7,499 bases of DNA, from positions 1-7,499 of the forward strand of contig UPXV01000061.1 in assembly GCA_900538465.1 (NCBI GenBank), read 5' to 3'. The notes under the pieces are model-generated. The model was not told where the DNA came from, did no database searches, and saw nothing but the letters and a program-made list of their open reading frames with translations. Shown here one piece after another: positions 6,386-7,499 of the stretch. Each line of letters begins with the position of its first letter. Position 1 is the first letter of the stretch. The position numbers were made by a program, and so were the translations under genes. Source of the stretch: an uncultured Erysipelotrichaceae bacterium. GTDB taxonomy: Bacteria; Bacillota_I; Bacilli_A; Erysipelotrichales; Coprobacillaceae.

Positions 6386-7450
6386 CTGATTGTTGTGAAT
6401 TAATGAAACATGCGTAAGATGTGAGAAATAATCAAACCATGGTTTGGTTGATGAAAAGAATGATAATATGAATTGACAGATTGTTAAAAAGAAAATAATG
6501 ATTAAGACAATGATTCCACTATAACAAAGGATAGGATTCATTTTATTTGTGAATTCTAAAAGTAAATAAAAATAATAAGGTGTAGGGAAAATGAATAGAT
6601 AAAGAGGAATATAATGAATAAGATATTGGTATTTCTTTGTTTGTTCTTGATCTTCTAAGGCAATTTTTAAAAGTATTTTCCCGATTGTTTGTCCATGGTG
6701 AAAGAATGGGAGGATGATATAAAAAACAATTGCCATAACAAAATAACTTATATGATAAGGAATTTTGATAAGGTGCAAAAGAAACATTGTAATAAGAATA
6801 AAAAGAAGATCAATTACAAAGGCAAAGAATTTTCTAGGTTTAGAAACTTTTTGTCCTTTTTCATATGCAATAGCATCTAATTTTTCTCTTGAAGGTAATA
6901 CTTTTGCAAAGAGTGGACAAATCGCATATCCAAGCATTCCTCCTAAGGTATTGGTAATTAAATCATCTACTTCAAATAAACGATAGGGACGAGGGTAATA
7001 ACCAAATAGAGCACTTAATTGAATAAGTTCAAAAGAGAGAGATAGTAAAAAAGTAAAAAGAATTGTTTTTTTGAAACTATATTGAAAATAATATCTTAAA
7101 TAAATTCCAAAAGGGAGTGTTAATAATATATTAAATAATGTCACACGCATCATAGGTTGTGTTAATGATGCAAGATATGTAGAAGGATCATTGAATACAA
7201 ATGGCGTTGTTTGAATAATATCTTGTAATGCTTGAAAGGGCATAAGAGACATTGTAGGTGATGTCATTTTTGCAACTTCTTCAACAGATGGTAAGGGTAA
7301 TATTATCATAAAGTAAGCATTGATAAGATAATAAATAAAGGAAAAGATGATAAGGGTTCTTAAAATAGGAATAGATCCGTATTTATGATATTGGTGAATA
7401 ACATAAGGAAGTGTCAAACAAAAAGCGATGAGTGGAAAAACAATAGAAAT
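6365..7450 (-). pseudogene. VanZ-RDD family membrane protein, 5' end missing
   Basis: The product joins a VanZ-like domain to a C-terminal RDD domain, a combination found in Firmicutes. Numbered from TTG 7417, the VanZ motifs are FELIQL (E130, Q133), R146, the acidic pair D151/D152, N156 and the glycines of LGGMLGY. The RDD part begins with R195...A199...D203 and continues with GQTIGK (242-247). Several membrane helices are visible. VanZ proteins are linked to glycopeptide or lipoglycopeptide tolerance, but the role of the RDD fusion is not known to me. The first possible start, TTG 7417, has no ribosome binding site, and the frame stays open upstream to 7450, encoding ISIVFPLIAFC, which completes the first membrane helix expected for the family. 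A stop (7451-7453) then interrupts it. The natural start and about 15-20 residues appear lost to an insertion. If TTG 7417 is used, a 350-residue protein could still be made. Confidence 0.75.
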
Positions 7451-7453
7451 TTA

Positions 7454-7499
7454 AATTAGTGTGGGGTCAACCCTTCGGTCTACAATTCCGAGGGGTGTC
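7454..7499. mobile_element. End of an inserted element, type unresolved
   Basis: At about 7454-7459 the AT-rich coding sequence changes sharply to GC-richer, structured DNA that does not continue the VanZ-RDD gene. ACCCTTCGG (7469-7477) pairs with CCGAGGGGT (7487-7495), with one G-U pair and a 9-base loop. GTGTG at 7459-7463 fits the GTGYG start of group II introns, and another group II intron end lies at the left edge of the window in the same orientation. A subterminal hairpin is equally typical of IS200/IS605 elements. The exact boundary and the family cannot be fixed from 46 bases. Confidence 0.4.

Noticed and set aside
6689..6986. Two plus-strand open frames opposite the VanZ-RDD gene
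   Set aside because: Both are antisense to a clear, family-matching coding sequence, have no ribosome binding site of note and encode low-complexity Lys/Asn-rich products.

Overview
The window is AT-rich, tightly packed DNA with strong AGGAGG-type ribosome binding sites. The proteins are rich in Lys, Ile, Leu and Asn and read with the standard code. This points to a low-GC Firmicute. The gene types and style resemble gut Erysipelotrichales/Coprobacillaceae, but that placement is inference and not a sequence match.

Layout: (1) Bases 1-55 look like the 3' end of a group II intron (end of domain V plus domain VI). (2) A promoter at 107-134 leads into a four-gene plus-strand operon: an unrecognised 201-residue helical protein (197-802), a WYL-domain transcriptional regulator (812-1810), an OmpR-type response regulator (1829-2524) and a BceS-type intramembrane-sensing histidine kinase (2499-3482). 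(3) A dense 101-base control region (3483-3583) holds a likely terminator for that operon, an exact match to the BceR-family operator pattern TNACA-N4-TGTAA, a second half-site 21 bp downstream, and an extended -10 promoter. (4) The BceA-like ATPase (3584-4342) and BceB-like permease (4344-6344) follow. (5) A strong hairpin at 6350-6385 serves as a shared terminator with a convergent minus-strand VanZ-RDD membrane protein gene. (6) That gene's reading frame runs upstream of its first plausible start to 7450 and then meets foreign-looking, hairpin-forming sequence (about 7454-7499), so its 5' end appears to be cut off by an insertion.

The core is a complete Bce-type cell-envelope stress and peptide-antibiotic resistance module. 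In this family the transporter senses drug flux, the kinase, which has almost no extracellular region, is driven by the transporter, and the phosphorylated regulator switches on the transporter promoter. The unusual parts are the WYL regulator and the unknown protein placed upstream of the two-component genes in the same operon, the way terminator, operator and promoter overlap between the kinase and ATPase genes, and the mobile-element-like sequence at both edges of the window.
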